From contig NZ_KE386942.1 in NCBI RefSeq assembly GCF_000429705.1, positions 327,241-391,240 on the forward strand: a DNA stretch of 64,000 nucleotides, read 5' to 3'. Position 1 is the first letter of the stretch; every line of letters begins with the position of its first letter. The DNA comes from Alteribacter aurantiacus DSM 18675. Lineage in GTDB: Bacteria > Bacillota > Bacilli > Bacillales > Salisediminibacteriaceae. Shown here one piece after another: positions 9,202 to 17,277 of the stretch. A model generated the notes under the pieces. It saw only the letters and a list, made by a program, of their open reading frames with translations. It was not told the origin of the DNA and made no database searches. The position numbers and the translations under genes were made by a program.

Positions 9202-9233
9202 AAAAAAACCGCTCACTTTCTTATGAGCGGTTT
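9202..9233 (-). terminator. Terminator of the SMP-30 gene
   Basis: On the minus strand AAACCGCTCA pairs with TGAGCGGTTT and is followed by a run of T. It overlaps the stop codon region of the SMP-30 gene. Confidence 0.85.
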
Positions 9234-10066
9234 ACATGAACATGAAACAAACTGCCCGAATCGGGATACTCGACCCAATCGGGTTCTGTTAGCCCTTGCG
9301 AGGCCGTCGTAATAAACAATTGGTCTCCAGCTTTTCCACCAAATGTGCAGCACGTCACATTTTTAGACGGGACCTGAACCGTATCAATCCACTTCCCCTT
9401 TACCGGGTCAATGACAGCTACACTAAACCCGCCGTAAAGAGCGATCCATAACAAGCCATCCTCATCGATCGTCATGCCGTCCGGATGGCCATCTTCCTCT
9501 TGGAAGGTATACACCACCTCTTGGTTGGCAAGAGCTCCTGTATTGTCATCGTAGTGGAATTGGTACACTGTCCGAGTGGGTGTATCAATATAGTACATCG
9601 TCAACGTTCGCTTATTCCAAGCCAACCCGTTTGAAATGGATACGTTCTCCATCACCTTCGTTCGACGTCCATCCAATCCCCAGCAATAAAGAGCTGCTTT
9701 TTCAAGCTCCCCGTTCTCGTTCATGGTGCCTGCCCAAATACGACCCCAAGGATCTTTTTTTCCATCGTTAAAACGATTGCCATCCTCAATTTCAACGAGA
9801 TCAACGGGTGTGATTTCAGAGCTTCCAATTCTCCACGTGTACAAGCCATCTTCAAAGATCACATGTAGTTCCTCTTCATTTTTCACAGCAAGGGCACAGG
9901 GTCTTTTTTCAAAAGCATACTTCTTCGTTTCTTGTTCGTTTTCGTTGTATGCTAGAATATGTTTTCCTTCAATATCAACCCAGTAAAGCGTCTGGCTCTC
10001 TTCGATCCAGAGCGGACCTTCACCGAGTTTATTTTCACAATCTATAAGCTTAGCTGCTTTCAACAT
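9221..10066 (-). CDS. SMP-30/gluconolactonase-family protein
   Basis: A six-bladed beta-propeller lactonase of the SMP-30 (regucalcin/gluconolactonase) family, 281 residues, the normal size. The metal-binding pattern is visible: Glu in NKLGEGPLW (about residue 16), Asn in GNRFNDGK (about 98), Asn in ISNGLAW (about 146) and Asp in HPDGMTIDEDG (about 196). Members hydrolyse sugar lactones with a divalent metal; the substrate here is unknown. It has its own terminator. Other SMP-30-like lactonase activities are possible. Confidence 0.85.
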   Translation of the reverse strand: MLKAAKLIDCENKLGEGPLWIEESQTLYWVDIEGKHILAYNENEQETKKYAFEKRPCALAVKNEEELHVIFEDGLYTWRIGSSEITPVDLVEIEDGNRFNDGKKDPWGRIWAGTMNENGELEKAALYCWGLDGRRTKVMENVSISNGLAWNKRTLTMYYIDTPTRTVYQFHYDDNTGALANQEVVYTFQEEDGHPDGMTIDEDGLLWIALYGGFSVAVIDPVKGKWIDTVQVPSKNVTCCTFGGKAGDQLFITTASQGLTEPDWVEYPDSGSLFHVHVNRS

Positions 10067-10181
10067 ACCCCACCCCGATTCCGTTTAATACTAAAGTCTA
10101 CCACTAATCGGAAATGGAAAAACCTCTTTCAGCTTGTCTCCTCTATTAGCCCACCTAATTTTAATAGGCGGACTCTATATG

Positions 10182-10928
10182 TTACATCTTTTGAAGTTGG
10201 CGAATTTTATTCCGGTGCTTTTTGGAAAAACCTCGAATGAGTGGGCGGCGGTTAATTTCGAATATAACAACTTCTCCATCCTTTGATACTCCAATATCCG
10301 TCCCAAACATACGATGGCCTTCGTAACATTCACCCATAATCTCAGCCGAGCGCAGGGAAACTTCTTTCGCCTTTTTTAAAAGCCCCTTTTGCTTTGATGG
10401 AGGTAAAGAAGAGAACTTCATAGCTTCCTTATAATTAACCACATTTCCTCCAGCGTTTGCATTCGTAATGAGCATCCCTTTACCGGCTACTCTGAATTTA
10501 TAGCCTGTTACTTCCCATTTTTTCTTTTTGGGATTAAATTGAACAATGACACGAATATCGAAAGGCTTCCCTTTCACTCTAGCGGTAAAAATTCGTTCTT
10601 GCATAATATACTTTGTGTCTTTGATTCGACGATTAAGGTAGGAATAAGCACTGAACATGGATTTGAACGTACGACTTCGATCCTTCATTTGAACATAATA
10701 CGTACTGTTCCATTTTGATACAAAGAAAATGTTTTTTCCTTTCAAGCCTCGATTCGGCTTAATGACCAGTCCTCTATGGTCACTTAACATTTGATAAAAA
10801 GCTTCTTTTCCTTTCCACTGCTTCGTTACTGGCAAGTGGGGGGTAAGGTCTTCATACTGCACCATCGCTTGATACATTTTATATTTGTCTCTTCGCTTTA
10901 AAATCATAGGTTTTTTTCTGTTTTCCAT
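10182..10928 (-). CDS. Short YheC/YheD-family ATP-grasp protein
   Basis: A 248-residue ATP-grasp domain protein related to B. subtilis YheC/YheD, known as spore-coat-associated proteins. Motifs are VIKPNRGLKGKNIFFV (ATP-binding lysine and glycine loop, about residue 55), GKPFDIRVIVQ (about 118), the RVAGKG block (about 143), and FGTDIGVSKDGEVVIFEINRRP near the end, which supplies the acidic metal ligands and Asn. It lacks the roughly 190-residue N-terminal domain of the longer relatives at 27.5-39 kb. The ligase substrate is unknown. GGAGGATCGTC precedes the ATG, and CATACAGTA lies 32 bases upstream. Confidence 0.82.
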   Translation of the reverse strand: MENRKKPMILKRRDKYKMYQAMVQYEDLTPHLPVTKQWKGKEAFYQMLSDHRGLVIKPNRGLKGKNIFFVSKWNSTYYVQMKDRSRTFKSMFSAYSYLNRRIKDTKYIMQERIFTARVKGKPFDIRVIVQFNPKKKKWEVTGYKFRVAGKGMLITNANAGGNVVNYKEAMKFSSLPPSKQKGLLKKAKEVSLRSAEIMGECYEGHRMFGTDIGVSKDGEVVIFEINRRPLIRGFSKKHRNKIRQLQKM

Positions 10929-10959
10929 GACGATCCTCCGTTTACACCCAATATATTGT

Positions 10960-10968
10960 TACTGTATG
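10960..10968 (-). promoter_or_regulatory. Sporulation-type -10 (CATACAGTA) before the short ATP-grasp gene
   Basis: On the minus strand CATACAGTA fits the -10 consensus of sigma-E (CATACANT) and sigma-K (CATANNNTA). It is correctly placed 32 bases before the ATG. I see no clear -35. Confidence 0.45.
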
Positions 10969-11021
10969 TCGTTCACTCATCATTTGACAGGGTGTTTGTA
11001 GGAGAGAAACAAACAAAACAA

Positions 11022-11062
11022 AAGTCACTGAAAAAGTACGAACGTTACCTTTTCAGTGACTT
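11022..11062. repeat. Hairpin of the CACTGAAAAAGT family
   Basis: AAGTCACTGAAAAAGTA pairs with TACCTTTTCAGTGACTT with one mismatch across a short loop. It is intergenic and lacks a T-run. Confidence 0.65.
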
Positions 11063-11163
11063 CGAAACCATGAGCGTCATAGTTGCATGATTTAAAAGCC
11101 TGATACGAGTAAGCTTCTCGTATCGGGCGCGCAACCGAATGAAGCCATTGCCATTCAAACAAA

Positions 11164-11198
11164 GGCAGCGAAAAAGTCAGGATGCACTTTTTCACTGC
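11164..11198. repeat. Hairpin of the CACTGAAAAAGT family (variant)
   Basis: GCAGCGAAAAAGT pairs with ACTTTTTCACTGC with one G-U wobble. It lies just beyond the aminotransferase terminator. Confidence 0.55.
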
Positions 11199-11200
11199 AT

Positions 11201-11231
11201 AAAAAACACTCCCTAAGCACTAGGGAGTGTT
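11201..11231 (-). terminator. Terminator of the aminotransferase gene
   Basis: AACACTCCCTA and TAGGGAGTGTT form a perfect 11-bp stem with loop AGCAC. On the minus strand it ends in six T residues. It overlaps the end of the coding region. Confidence 0.9.
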
Positions 11232-12542
11232 CGTTGCCAGCTGTTCTTTTTCGTAGGAGACAATCGCTTCTTTTAACATGGCTAGACCTTCGTCAATTTG
11301 TTCTTTTGTAACGGTAAGAGGTGGAATCATACGAATGACTTCACTTTCGTTTCCGCAAAAATAAAAGAGTACGCCGTTCTCAAGGGCTTTGTCCAAAATG
11401 GAAAACAATGCGTCACCGTCACCCTTCCCAGTCCTAGGATCGATGATTTCAATCCCGATCATGAGACCCACCGCTCGAATTTCGCCCATAATCTCATGCT
11501 CGTCTTTTAACTTTTCAAGCTTCTCCTTCGCATAGGCGCCCATAAGCTTCCCGTGTTCAAGGAGATTCTCTTCTTGAATCACATCCTGGACAGCAAGAGC
11601 CGCTTCACAGGCAATCGGGTTTCCTCCAAAAGTCGTTCCATGGCTTCCCATCGGCCATTTTGCCATCAACTCTTTTGACGCCACAGTAGCACTTAACGGC
11701 AACCCGTTGGCAATCCCTTTGGCAATCGCCATAATGTCCGGGGTGACACCGAATGTTTGGGCAGCGAACATTTCTCCTGTACGGCCAAAGCCTGTTTGTA
11801 CTTCGTCAAAAATTAGGAGAAAACCATATTCGTCACAAAGCTCCCTTACTTTTTTCAACCAGGATGCAGGCGGAATGACGTATCCTCCTTCACCTAGGAC
11901 AGGCTCAAGAATCACCGCGGCTACTTCATCAGGGGTCACCTGATGCTTAAATAAAGTGGCAAAGTCCTTCTCAAGCTTCTCAATAAGATACGTTTCAGGG
12001 TCTTCCCCTTCCGGCACCGCACTAGTGTCGGCAAAAGGAACTTGAAACGTGCTCGTATGAGGCTGGAATGTTCGGTACTTCGCCTTGGACGTACTCACGC
12101 TCATCGCCCCTTGGGATCTCCCGTGAAAGCAACCCGTAAATGAAATCACATAAGGCTTTTTCGTTACGTGACGGGCAAGCTTAAGGGCCCCTTCAATCGC
12201 TTCTGTTCCACTGTTGGCAAAAAAGAAGCAATCGAGATTTCCCGGAAGAACGTCCGCTAAACGATCAGCCAACGTAAGAATGGATTCGTACATGATCACT
12301 CCAGAAGGACCGTGAGCGAGAATATCCGCCCCTTTATGAATCGCCTCCACCACTTTCGGATGTCGATGGCCTACATTCGTAGTCGCGATACCCGACGTGA
12401 AGTCCAAATAGGTCTTCCCATCCGCACCGTAGTAGTAACACCCTTCTTCTTTTACTACGGGCAAATTGGGATGATCCTTTGCCATACTCGGAGCAAGTCG
12501 ATCGGCCATGTTGTTGTATTTATCTTTCCACGTGTATGTCAT
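11220..12542 (-). CDS. Class III PLP aminotransferase, 4-aminobutyrate aminotransferase type
   Basis: A 440-residue fold-type I, class III aminotransferase that moves an omega-amino group to a keto acid. It has the pyridoxal-binding Lys in MAIAKGIANGLPLSA (about residue 277), FDEVQTGFGRTG (about 248), the NSGTEAIEGALKLAR cofactor loop (about 103) and GTTFGGNPIACEAA (about 305). 4-aminobutyrate is the commonest substrate of close relatives; ornithine or another omega-amino acid cannot be excluded. It lies 21 bases downstream of the YjiH-type membrane gene on the same strand, so the two likely form an operon and share a substrate or signal. Confidence 0.85.
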   Translation of the reverse strand: MTYTWKDKYNNMADRLAPSMAKDHPNLPVVKEEGCYYYGADGKTYLDFTSGIATTNVGHRHPKVVEAIHKGADILAHGPSGVIMYESILTLADRLADVLPGNLDCFFFANSGTEAIEGALKLARHVTKKPYVISFTGCFHGRSQGAMSVSTSKAKYRTFQPHTSTFQVPFADTSAVPEGEDPETYLIEKLEKDFATLFKHQVTPDEVAAVILEPVLGEGGYVIPPASWLKKVRELCDEYGFLLIFDEVQTGFGRTGEMFAAQTFGVTPDIMAIAKGIANGLPLSATVASKELMAKWPMGSHGTTFGGNPIACEAALAVQDVIQEENLLEHGKLMGAYAKEKLEKLKDEHEIMGEIRAVGLMIGIEIIDPRTGKGDGDALFSILDKALENGVLFYFCGNESEVIRMIPPLTVTKEQIDEGLAMLKEAIVSYEKEQLATNTP

Positions 12543-12563
12543 GTTCGTCTCTCCTTTGGTTGT

Positions 12564-13958
12564 TTAAAAGAATAAGAGGTGTGCCATAAGTGCAGCAATC
12601 GGTAGTGTAATGAGTGTTCGCTGAATAAAGATAATGGCCAATTCCCAAACGGAAAGAGGAATCTTTGAACGAACGAGCAAAATACCGATTTCAGACATGT
12701 AAATGAGCTGTGTGAGGGACATTACCCCTATCACAAATCGCGTAAGTTCAGATTCAATACCGCTTCCAATCACCGCCGGCAAAAACATATCCGCAAAGCC
12801 GACAATCATTGCTGGCGCTGCTGCTTCTGCTTCCGGTAAACGGAGAAACTCCAAAATCGGAACAAGAGGCGCACTCAAGATCGTAAAGACCGGTGTGAAT
12901 TCCGCTACAATTAATGCCACTGTACCAAGAGCCATCACAAGAGGCAACAGTCCAACCCAAATATCGACCACGTTTTTTACCCCTTTTAACGCTACAGCTT
13001 GTACACTTTGGACCGACTCAGCCTTTTTCACTCCTTGCGTCAATGCCCACTTGAACGTGCTCATATCCGCCGGCGTATCTTCATTGATCTTCTGCCCCAC
13101 CGGTTCATAATACGTATCTTTTTTCCAGGACAAAGGTGGAATACGCGGACAAATAATCGCCGCTACAAGCCCTGTGACAACAACTGTGAAATAAAATTCA
13201 ACAAAGCGATGGTCAATTCCGATTACATTGGCAATCACAAGGCTAAACGCAATCGAGGCGATGGAAAAGTTCGTGGCCACAACTGCCGCTTCTCTTTTCG
13301 TATAATAGCCACTTTCGTATTGCTTCGTTGTAAGGAGCACCCCTACCGTTCCGCTTCCCATCCAAGACGCCATCGCATCCACTGATGATCGTCCAGGTAA
13401 TTTGAATAATGGCTGCATCACTTTTTTTACAAGCGTACCGATAAAATCCATCAATCCATATTCAAGCAATAATGGCATGAATAAACTTGCAAACAAGAAC
13501 CATACAGCTAAAACCGGAATTAAATCGTAAAGGACAACGCCTCCGGTAAATTCATGACCAATGATGGACGGTCCCCATTCCAAAAGTGTCATGATAGCAA
13601 ACGCACCACCGAGAAGTCGTAACGAGAGCCAAAATGGTGTCACACGAAAGACCGCTGAGAGGTTCGGGTATTTCTGTTCAATTGTTGCCGGTGCCAATGA
13701 AACGACAAGACTAGCAGCCGCCGATGCAAAAAGGACAAAGACCAAAATAGCAGGCAGCGACTCACCTAATGCTTGCTGAAGGCCGTCCGCCATCACACCT
13801 AGACCAATCGTCACTGTCCCATTAATATTCATAGGAACCAAGAATAATAGAATTCCGATCAGGGATGGAATAATAAAGGTTAAATATTGCTTAAGCGTGA
13901 ATCCTTTTGTAGTCGTTTTTGTATAGTGTTGTTCGTGTTGTAGATCGTTGGCTTTCAT
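12564..13958 (-). CDS. YjiH-family membrane protein (nucleoside-recognition/Gate domains)
   Basis: A 464-residue polytopic membrane protein with about ten hydrophobic segments. Two Gate-like stretches are visible: SSVDAMASWMGSGTVGVLLTTKQYESGYYT (about 190-220) and AMIVGFADMFLPAVIGSGIESELTRFVIGVMS (about 385-415). This is the YjiH layout, related to nucleoside and spore-maturation Gate proteins, probably a transporter. Its pairing with a class III aminotransferase suggests an amino-acid or amine substrate; that is inference. The start is ATG with GAGGGAC upstream. Confidence 0.78.
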   Translation of the reverse strand: MKANDLQHEQHYTKTTTKGFTLKQYLTFIIPSLIGILLFLVPMNINGTVTIGLGVMADGLQQALGESLPAILVFVLFASAAASLVVSLAPATIEQKYPNLSAVFRVTPFWLSLRLLGGAFAIMTLLEWGPSIIGHEFTGGVVLYDLIPVLAVWFLFASLFMPLLLEYGLMDFIGTLVKKVMQPLFKLPGRSSVDAMASWMGSGTVGVLLTTKQYESGYYTKREAAVVATNFSIASIAFSLVIANVIGIDHRFVEFYFTVVVTGLVAAIICPRIPPLSWKKDTYYEPVGQKINEDTPADMSTFKWALTQGVKKAESVQSVQAVALKGVKNVVDIWVGLLPLVMALGTVALIVAEFTPVFTILSAPLVPILEFLRLPEAEAAAPAMIVGFADMFLPAVIGSGIESELTRFVIGVMSLTQLIYMSEIGILLVRSKIPLSVWELAIIFIQRTLITLPIAALMAHLLFF

Positions 13959-14117
13959 CAGTCTGTCCCTCCGTGTGTTTTTATGTATGTTAAAGTATAA
14001 AAATTCTCCCTCGAACGTTTATAATACTAACACACGGATGTATATACATACAACCTCATTTTTAAAAATGAGAGATTGGTTGATTTTGGGTGGCATTTTA
14101 CCCACTATTAATACACG

Positions 14118-14155
14118 AAAAAACAGCCAAAGGCCCATTGCCTTCAGCTGCTTTT
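14118..14155 (-). terminator. Terminator of the flavin reductase operon
   Basis: On the minus strand AAAAGCAGCTGAAGGC pairs with GCCTTTGGCTGTTTT around AATGG and ends in a T-run. Confidence 0.85.
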
Positions 14156-14157
14156 CA

Positions 14158-14772
14158 TTACTTCGGTCGATCGATAGTAAAGACCTTCCCAAGCTTTGCG
14201 TATTCTTTTCCTCCAAGGCGAGCGACTGGCTTCAATTTATCCACTGACACCTTGCCCTCTTTATCCAACACATCTTCAGCCACATGATAGTGAACGATTC
14301 GTCCGAAAATGACGTCCGTCTCTCCTTCGTTTCCTGTAAACGTCATATGTTGCTCCAACTCACATTCAAAACGAATGCGTGCTTCTTGAAGTCCCGGCAC
14401 ATCCACCGCCGTACTTTTCACCGGAGTGAGTCCTACTTTCTCCACTTCGCTTTCATCAGGAGGAAGGTTTGCGGCGGTCTCGTTCATCTCGTTAACATTG
14501 TCCTCATCGGTCACATGAACGACGAAGGACCCGTGTTCTACGATGTTTCGAGAGGTATCCTTTCGTTCCCCTGCTCGCTTTCCGATTGAAATCATGACTA
14601 AAGGAGGGTCAGCCGACACGACGTTGAAGTAGCTGAACGGGGCGGCATTTAACACCCCATCCTCCCCAAGACTCGTCACGAACGCGATCGGTCTCGGCAC
14701 GATCGTTTGGGTTAAAAAAGCATAATTCTCTTTTTTGGAAATGTCTTTAGGATCGATCGGTTTCATCTTCAT
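14158..14772 (-). CDS. Flavin reductase-family protein
   Basis: A 204-residue FMN-binding split-barrel protein of the flavin reductase/DIM6 family. It has TIVPRPIAFVTSLGEDGVLNAAPFSYFNVVS (about 24-54) followed by PPLVMISIGKR, the usual flavin site. AAGGAG lies eight bases before ATG 14772. It is the last gene of a three-gene unit behind an mhqD-like hydrolase and an mhqO-like ring-cleavage dioxygenase, fitting a role in reducing or detoxifying quinones or other electrophiles. Confidence 0.87.
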   Translation of the reverse strand: MKMKPIDPKDISKKENYAFLTQTIVPRPIAFVTSLGEDGVLNAAPFSYFNVVSADPPLVMISIGKRAGERKDTSRNIVEHGSFVVHVTDEDNVNEMNETAANLPPDESEVEKVGLTPVKSTAVDVPGLQEARIRFECELEQHMTFTGNEGETDVIFGRIVHYHVAEDVLDKEGKVSVDKLKPVARLGGKEYAKLGKVFTIDRPK

Positions 14773-14775
14773 CGG

Positions 14776-15390
14776 CTACTCTCCTTTCGTTGCTTTCTGG
14801 TACCACGTTGCAGCGTTGACGATCTCGTCGCGAGTCAATTGGTGTCCTTGGGTTGACCAAAACACCTCAACGTCAGCGCCTGCCTGTGATAGAGACTTTT
14901 CCAGCTCCGTTGTTTCTTCGGGGGCACAGATTGGATCGTTCTCTCCCGCTCCAATAAAGACTGGCGTGCCGCTTAAGTCCGGCAACTCAATCCCACGTCT
15001 CGGCACCATCGGGTGAAGAAGAGCCGCTCCGAACAATGCATCCTTATAATGATACAACAGGCTTCCTGCAATGTTCGCCCCATTCGAATAGCCAACAGCA
15101 ATGATCTTATCTCGATCAAATTCATGCTCTTTAGCCGCTTCATCTAAAAATTCATTAAGCTCTTTTGTGCGAAATACAAGATCTTCCTCGTCGAAGACAC
15201 CTTCTCGTAATCGTCGGAAAAAACGTGGCATTCCGTTTTCCAGCACATTCCCGCGAACACTAAGAACAGACGCTTCTTTGTCAATCATGTCGGCAATCGG
15301 AAGTAGGTCACGTTCGTCTCCACCTGTTCCATGAAGAAGCAGTAATGTATAAGGATTGTTCTCACTTCGTTTTTCAAAAATGGCTTTCAT
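14776..15390 (-). CDS. MhqD-like carboxylesterase (alpha/beta hydrolase)
   Basis: A phospholipase/carboxylesterase-family alpha/beta hydrolase of 204 residues. The nucleophile elbow GYSNGAN is near residue 100, LLLHGTGGDE near 16 supplies the oxyanion region, Asp is in GENDPI near 152 and the terminal His is in STQGHQL near 184. In B. subtilis MhqD sits in the mhqNOD operon induced by methylhydroquinone. I prefer ATG 15390 over the GTG three codons upstream because AGGTGA is better spaced. It follows the dioxygenase gene by 9 bases. Confidence 0.83.
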   Translation of the reverse strand: MKAIFEKRSENNPYTLLLLHGTGGDERDLLPIADMIDKEASVLSVRGNVLENGMPRFFRRLREGVFDEEDLVFRTKELNEFLDEAAKEHEFDRDKIIAVGYSNGANIAGSLLYHYKDALFGAALLHPMVPRRGIELPDLSGTPVFIGAGENDPICAPEETTELEKSLSQAGADVEVFWSTQGHQLTRDEIVNAATWYQKATKGE

Positions 15391-15399
15391 GTCACTCAC

Positions 15400-16335
15400 C
15401 TATCCTTTTGGTATCGTTATCGGTAACACAATATTTTCGATTTTTTCGCGCGCAGGCTCAAGCCACGGAGGAAGCTTCAAACTTGTGCCGAGCTCCTCCA
15501 CACTCTCATCCCAAAGAAAGCCCGGTGGATCCGTCGCAATTTCAAAGAGTAACCCACCTTGTTCCCTGAAATAAATGGCTTTAAAGTATTGTCGGTCCAT
15601 CACTTCCGTTGCTCGGTAACCATATTTTCCAACGTGAGCATGCCAATCAAGTTGGTTTTGCTCATCCTCTGCTCGCCAAGCAATGTGGTGAATGGTACCT
15701 ACTCCAAGGGTTCCCACCTCAGTGACAGAAGTATCCAAATCAATCACATTTCCAAGCTCCCCTTCCGCTTGATAGCGGACAAAGTTGCCATCGGTTCCGA
15801 CCTTTTCTAGCCCCATGACTTCTGTTAGAAGCTCACCGGTTTTATCAGGGGAACTCGTATAAAGAATCGCTCCTCCAAACCCTTTAATCGCGGTGTCTTT
15901 CGTTATCTCTTCATAGGACCATTCACTTTTAGGACCCTGGTCTCGAGCAACGATCTCCAGTTTTAGTCCATGAGGATCTGTGAAGCTTACTACTTCCTGG
16001 TTAAAGCGTGTCCCTTTTTCAAAATAGCATTGTTTTTTTGTGAGGCGTTCTTCCCAAAAAGGTATTGCACCCGTTGGAACCACAAAAGATGTGACTCCTA
16101 CTTGCCCGGTGCCGATCCGCCCCTTTGCTGCTCCATCCCACGGAAACGTGGTCATTATCGTGCTTGGTGATCCTTCTTTATCACCAAAATAAAGGTGATA
16201 CGTTCCGGGATCGTCAAAATTGACCGTCTTTTTTACAAGCCGTAACCCTAATACATCCACGTAAAAGTCGACGTTTTCTTGTGGATTCCCCACGATCGCT
16301 GTAATGTGGTGGATCCCTTGAATCGGCTTATCCAT
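15400..16335 (-). CDS. MhqO-like ring-cleaving dioxygenase (glyoxalase fold)
   Basis: A 311-residue protein with two vicinal-oxygen-chelate halves (about 1-130 and 150-300). It begins IQGIHHITAIVGNPQENVDFY with a putative metal His, has GTIHHIAWRAEDEQ with another near residue 216 and LLFEIATDPPGF with the Glu near 262. The length and the neighbouring MhqD-like hydrolase match MhqO/MhqA dioxygenases that cleave hydroquinones. It is first in the operon, with TAGGAGGACC before the ATG and a promoter and palindrome about 60-110 bp upstream. Confidence 0.85.
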   Translation of the reverse strand: MDKPIQGIHHITAIVGNPQENVDFYVDVLGLRLVKKTVNFDDPGTYHLYFGDKEGSPSTIMTTFPWDGAAKGRIGTGQVGVTSFVVPTGAIPFWEERLTKKQCYFEKGTRFNQEVVSFTDPHGLKLEIVARDQGPKSEWSYEEITKDTAIKGFGGAILYTSSPDKTGELLTEVMGLEKVGTDGNFVRYQAEGELGNVIDLDTSVTEVGTLGVGTIHHIAWRAEDEQNQLDWHAHVGKYGYRATEVMDRQYFKAIYFREQGGLLFEIATDPPGFLWDESVEELGTSLKLPPWLEPAREKIENIVLPITIPKG

Positions 16336-16392
16336 AAGGTCCTCCTAAGCTTTTAAGTAGTGGTTAAGCTTTTTATTTATGATGCTTTCAAA

Positions 16393-16444
16393 AAGTAAGT
16401 TACTTCCTATGTATAATGATATACCCCTTTTAGGGTGATTTCAA
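16393..16444 (-). promoter_or_regulatory. Sigma-A promoter with palindromic operator for the mhq-like operon
   Basis: On the minus strand TTGAAA (16444-16439), a 17-bp spacer and TATCAT (16421-16416) form a good sigma-A promoter. Just downstream, around the expected start site, is the 13-bp palindrome AAGTAACTTACTT (16405-16393). Its position would block transcription, so a MarR- or HxlR/DUF24-type quinone-sensing repressor is a reasonable guess. No such regulator gene lies nearby. Confidence 0.55.
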
Positions 16445-16637
16445 ATCATATGAATGAAGTGTGAACCGGAAAAGGGGGAGATAGTTGGGGGCGGCGGGAA
16501 ATGTATGAAGAACGTTTATGGATTTATAAAGAAGTTCGAAAGGTTTATCCAGAGTTTCGTGACGTTTAATGAATTTTGAGCGCTTTATGAAGACTTTCAG
16601 CCGATTTAAAGAGAATTCGAAAAAATAATGGCGGAAA

Positions 16638-16660
16638 CAAAAAAAGCCCCCTTAGAGGCT
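16638..16660 (-). terminator. Terminator of the holin-like gene
   Basis: AGCCTC/GGGGCT stem on the minus strand followed by TTTTTTT. Confidence 0.7.
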
Positions 16661-16661
16661 A

Positions 16662-16901
16662 CTATCGCTTATTGCTGTATATATATTCTTTAATCTCTTT
16701 AATATCTCTTTGGGCTTCGTGCAAGCTTTTAAGACTTTCCGCTTGTTTTTCAATAACGGAAATATAACGCTGTTCTCTTTCGTTGTTCATAGTGACTACC
16801 CAGCGAACGCCATAAATGGCCGTACCAAGCAGCATCATGAATAACAACCCGAAAACACCAATTCCCGATTGCATGCCGTAATTGATCATTGCATCCCACA
16901 T
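16662..16901 (-). CDS. BhlA/UviB-type holin-like peptide
   Basis: A 79-residue protein with one N-terminal membrane segment (about 14-32, GVFGLLFMMLLGTAIYGV), then a charged amphipathic helix (NNEREQRYISVIEKQAESLK...IKEIKEYI). This is the layout of BhlA/UviB holin-like or bacteriocin-associated peptides. I prefer the ATG at 16901 because GGAGG sits ten bases upstream, whereas the ATG at 16910 abuts it. No lysin or phage gene is near, so it is an orphan. The biological role is uncertain. Confidence 0.7.
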   Translation of the reverse strand: MWDAMINYGMQSGIGVFGLLFMMLLGTAIYGVRWVVTMNNEREQRYISVIEKQAESLKSLHEAQRDIKEIKEYIYSNKR

Positions 16902-17043
16902 AGCGTTCATCCCTCCTCTTCAAAATCTAGTAATAGATCTACTAGTAATACTAGTTTATGCAAGAGAAAGAGGTTTGTCCTAGACAAAGGGCCTCTTACT
17001 ATTTGCGTGTTTTTTTTGTGAGGGGAGGGGTGGGGGTGCAACG

Positions 17044-17165
17044 AGAGCTAACTCCGCCTATTTGAAAATAAGTACGCCAATTACACATTTATCTCCGCCT
17101 ATTCAAAAATAAGTTCGCCAATTACACACTTATCTCTGCTAAACCCAAAATAAGTGGGTTATACG
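17044..17165. repeat. 122-bp direct repeat, left of the NERD gene
   Basis: It matches 18337-18458 with about seven differences. It is built from a 41-bp unit repeated about 2.7 times; each unit starts CTCCGCCTATT and contains AATAAG and GCCAATTACACA. Together with the right copy it brackets the NERD gene. Confidence 0.85.
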
Positions 17166-17277
17166 TAACCCGAAAGAACCCTAATCAAAAAACCGGACCC
17201 TAAATTTTATAGGAAAACAGGAATATCACTACAAAAGAACGAAGATAAGTTCCATTAACCTCGAAAGGATGGTCATA

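Larger units (their letters stand above)
16336..16661. other. Intergenic region upstream of the mhq-like operon
   Basis: It contains the mhqO-side promoter and palindrome (16393-16444) and the terminator of the small membrane gene (16638-16660). The remaining stretch, about 16450-16630, has no gene or repeat that I can recognise. Confidence 0.55.

Noticed and set aside
16662..16901. Prophage or lysis module around the holin-like peptide
   Set aside because: No endolysin, tail or phage regulator gene is adjacent; the neighbours are chromosomal.
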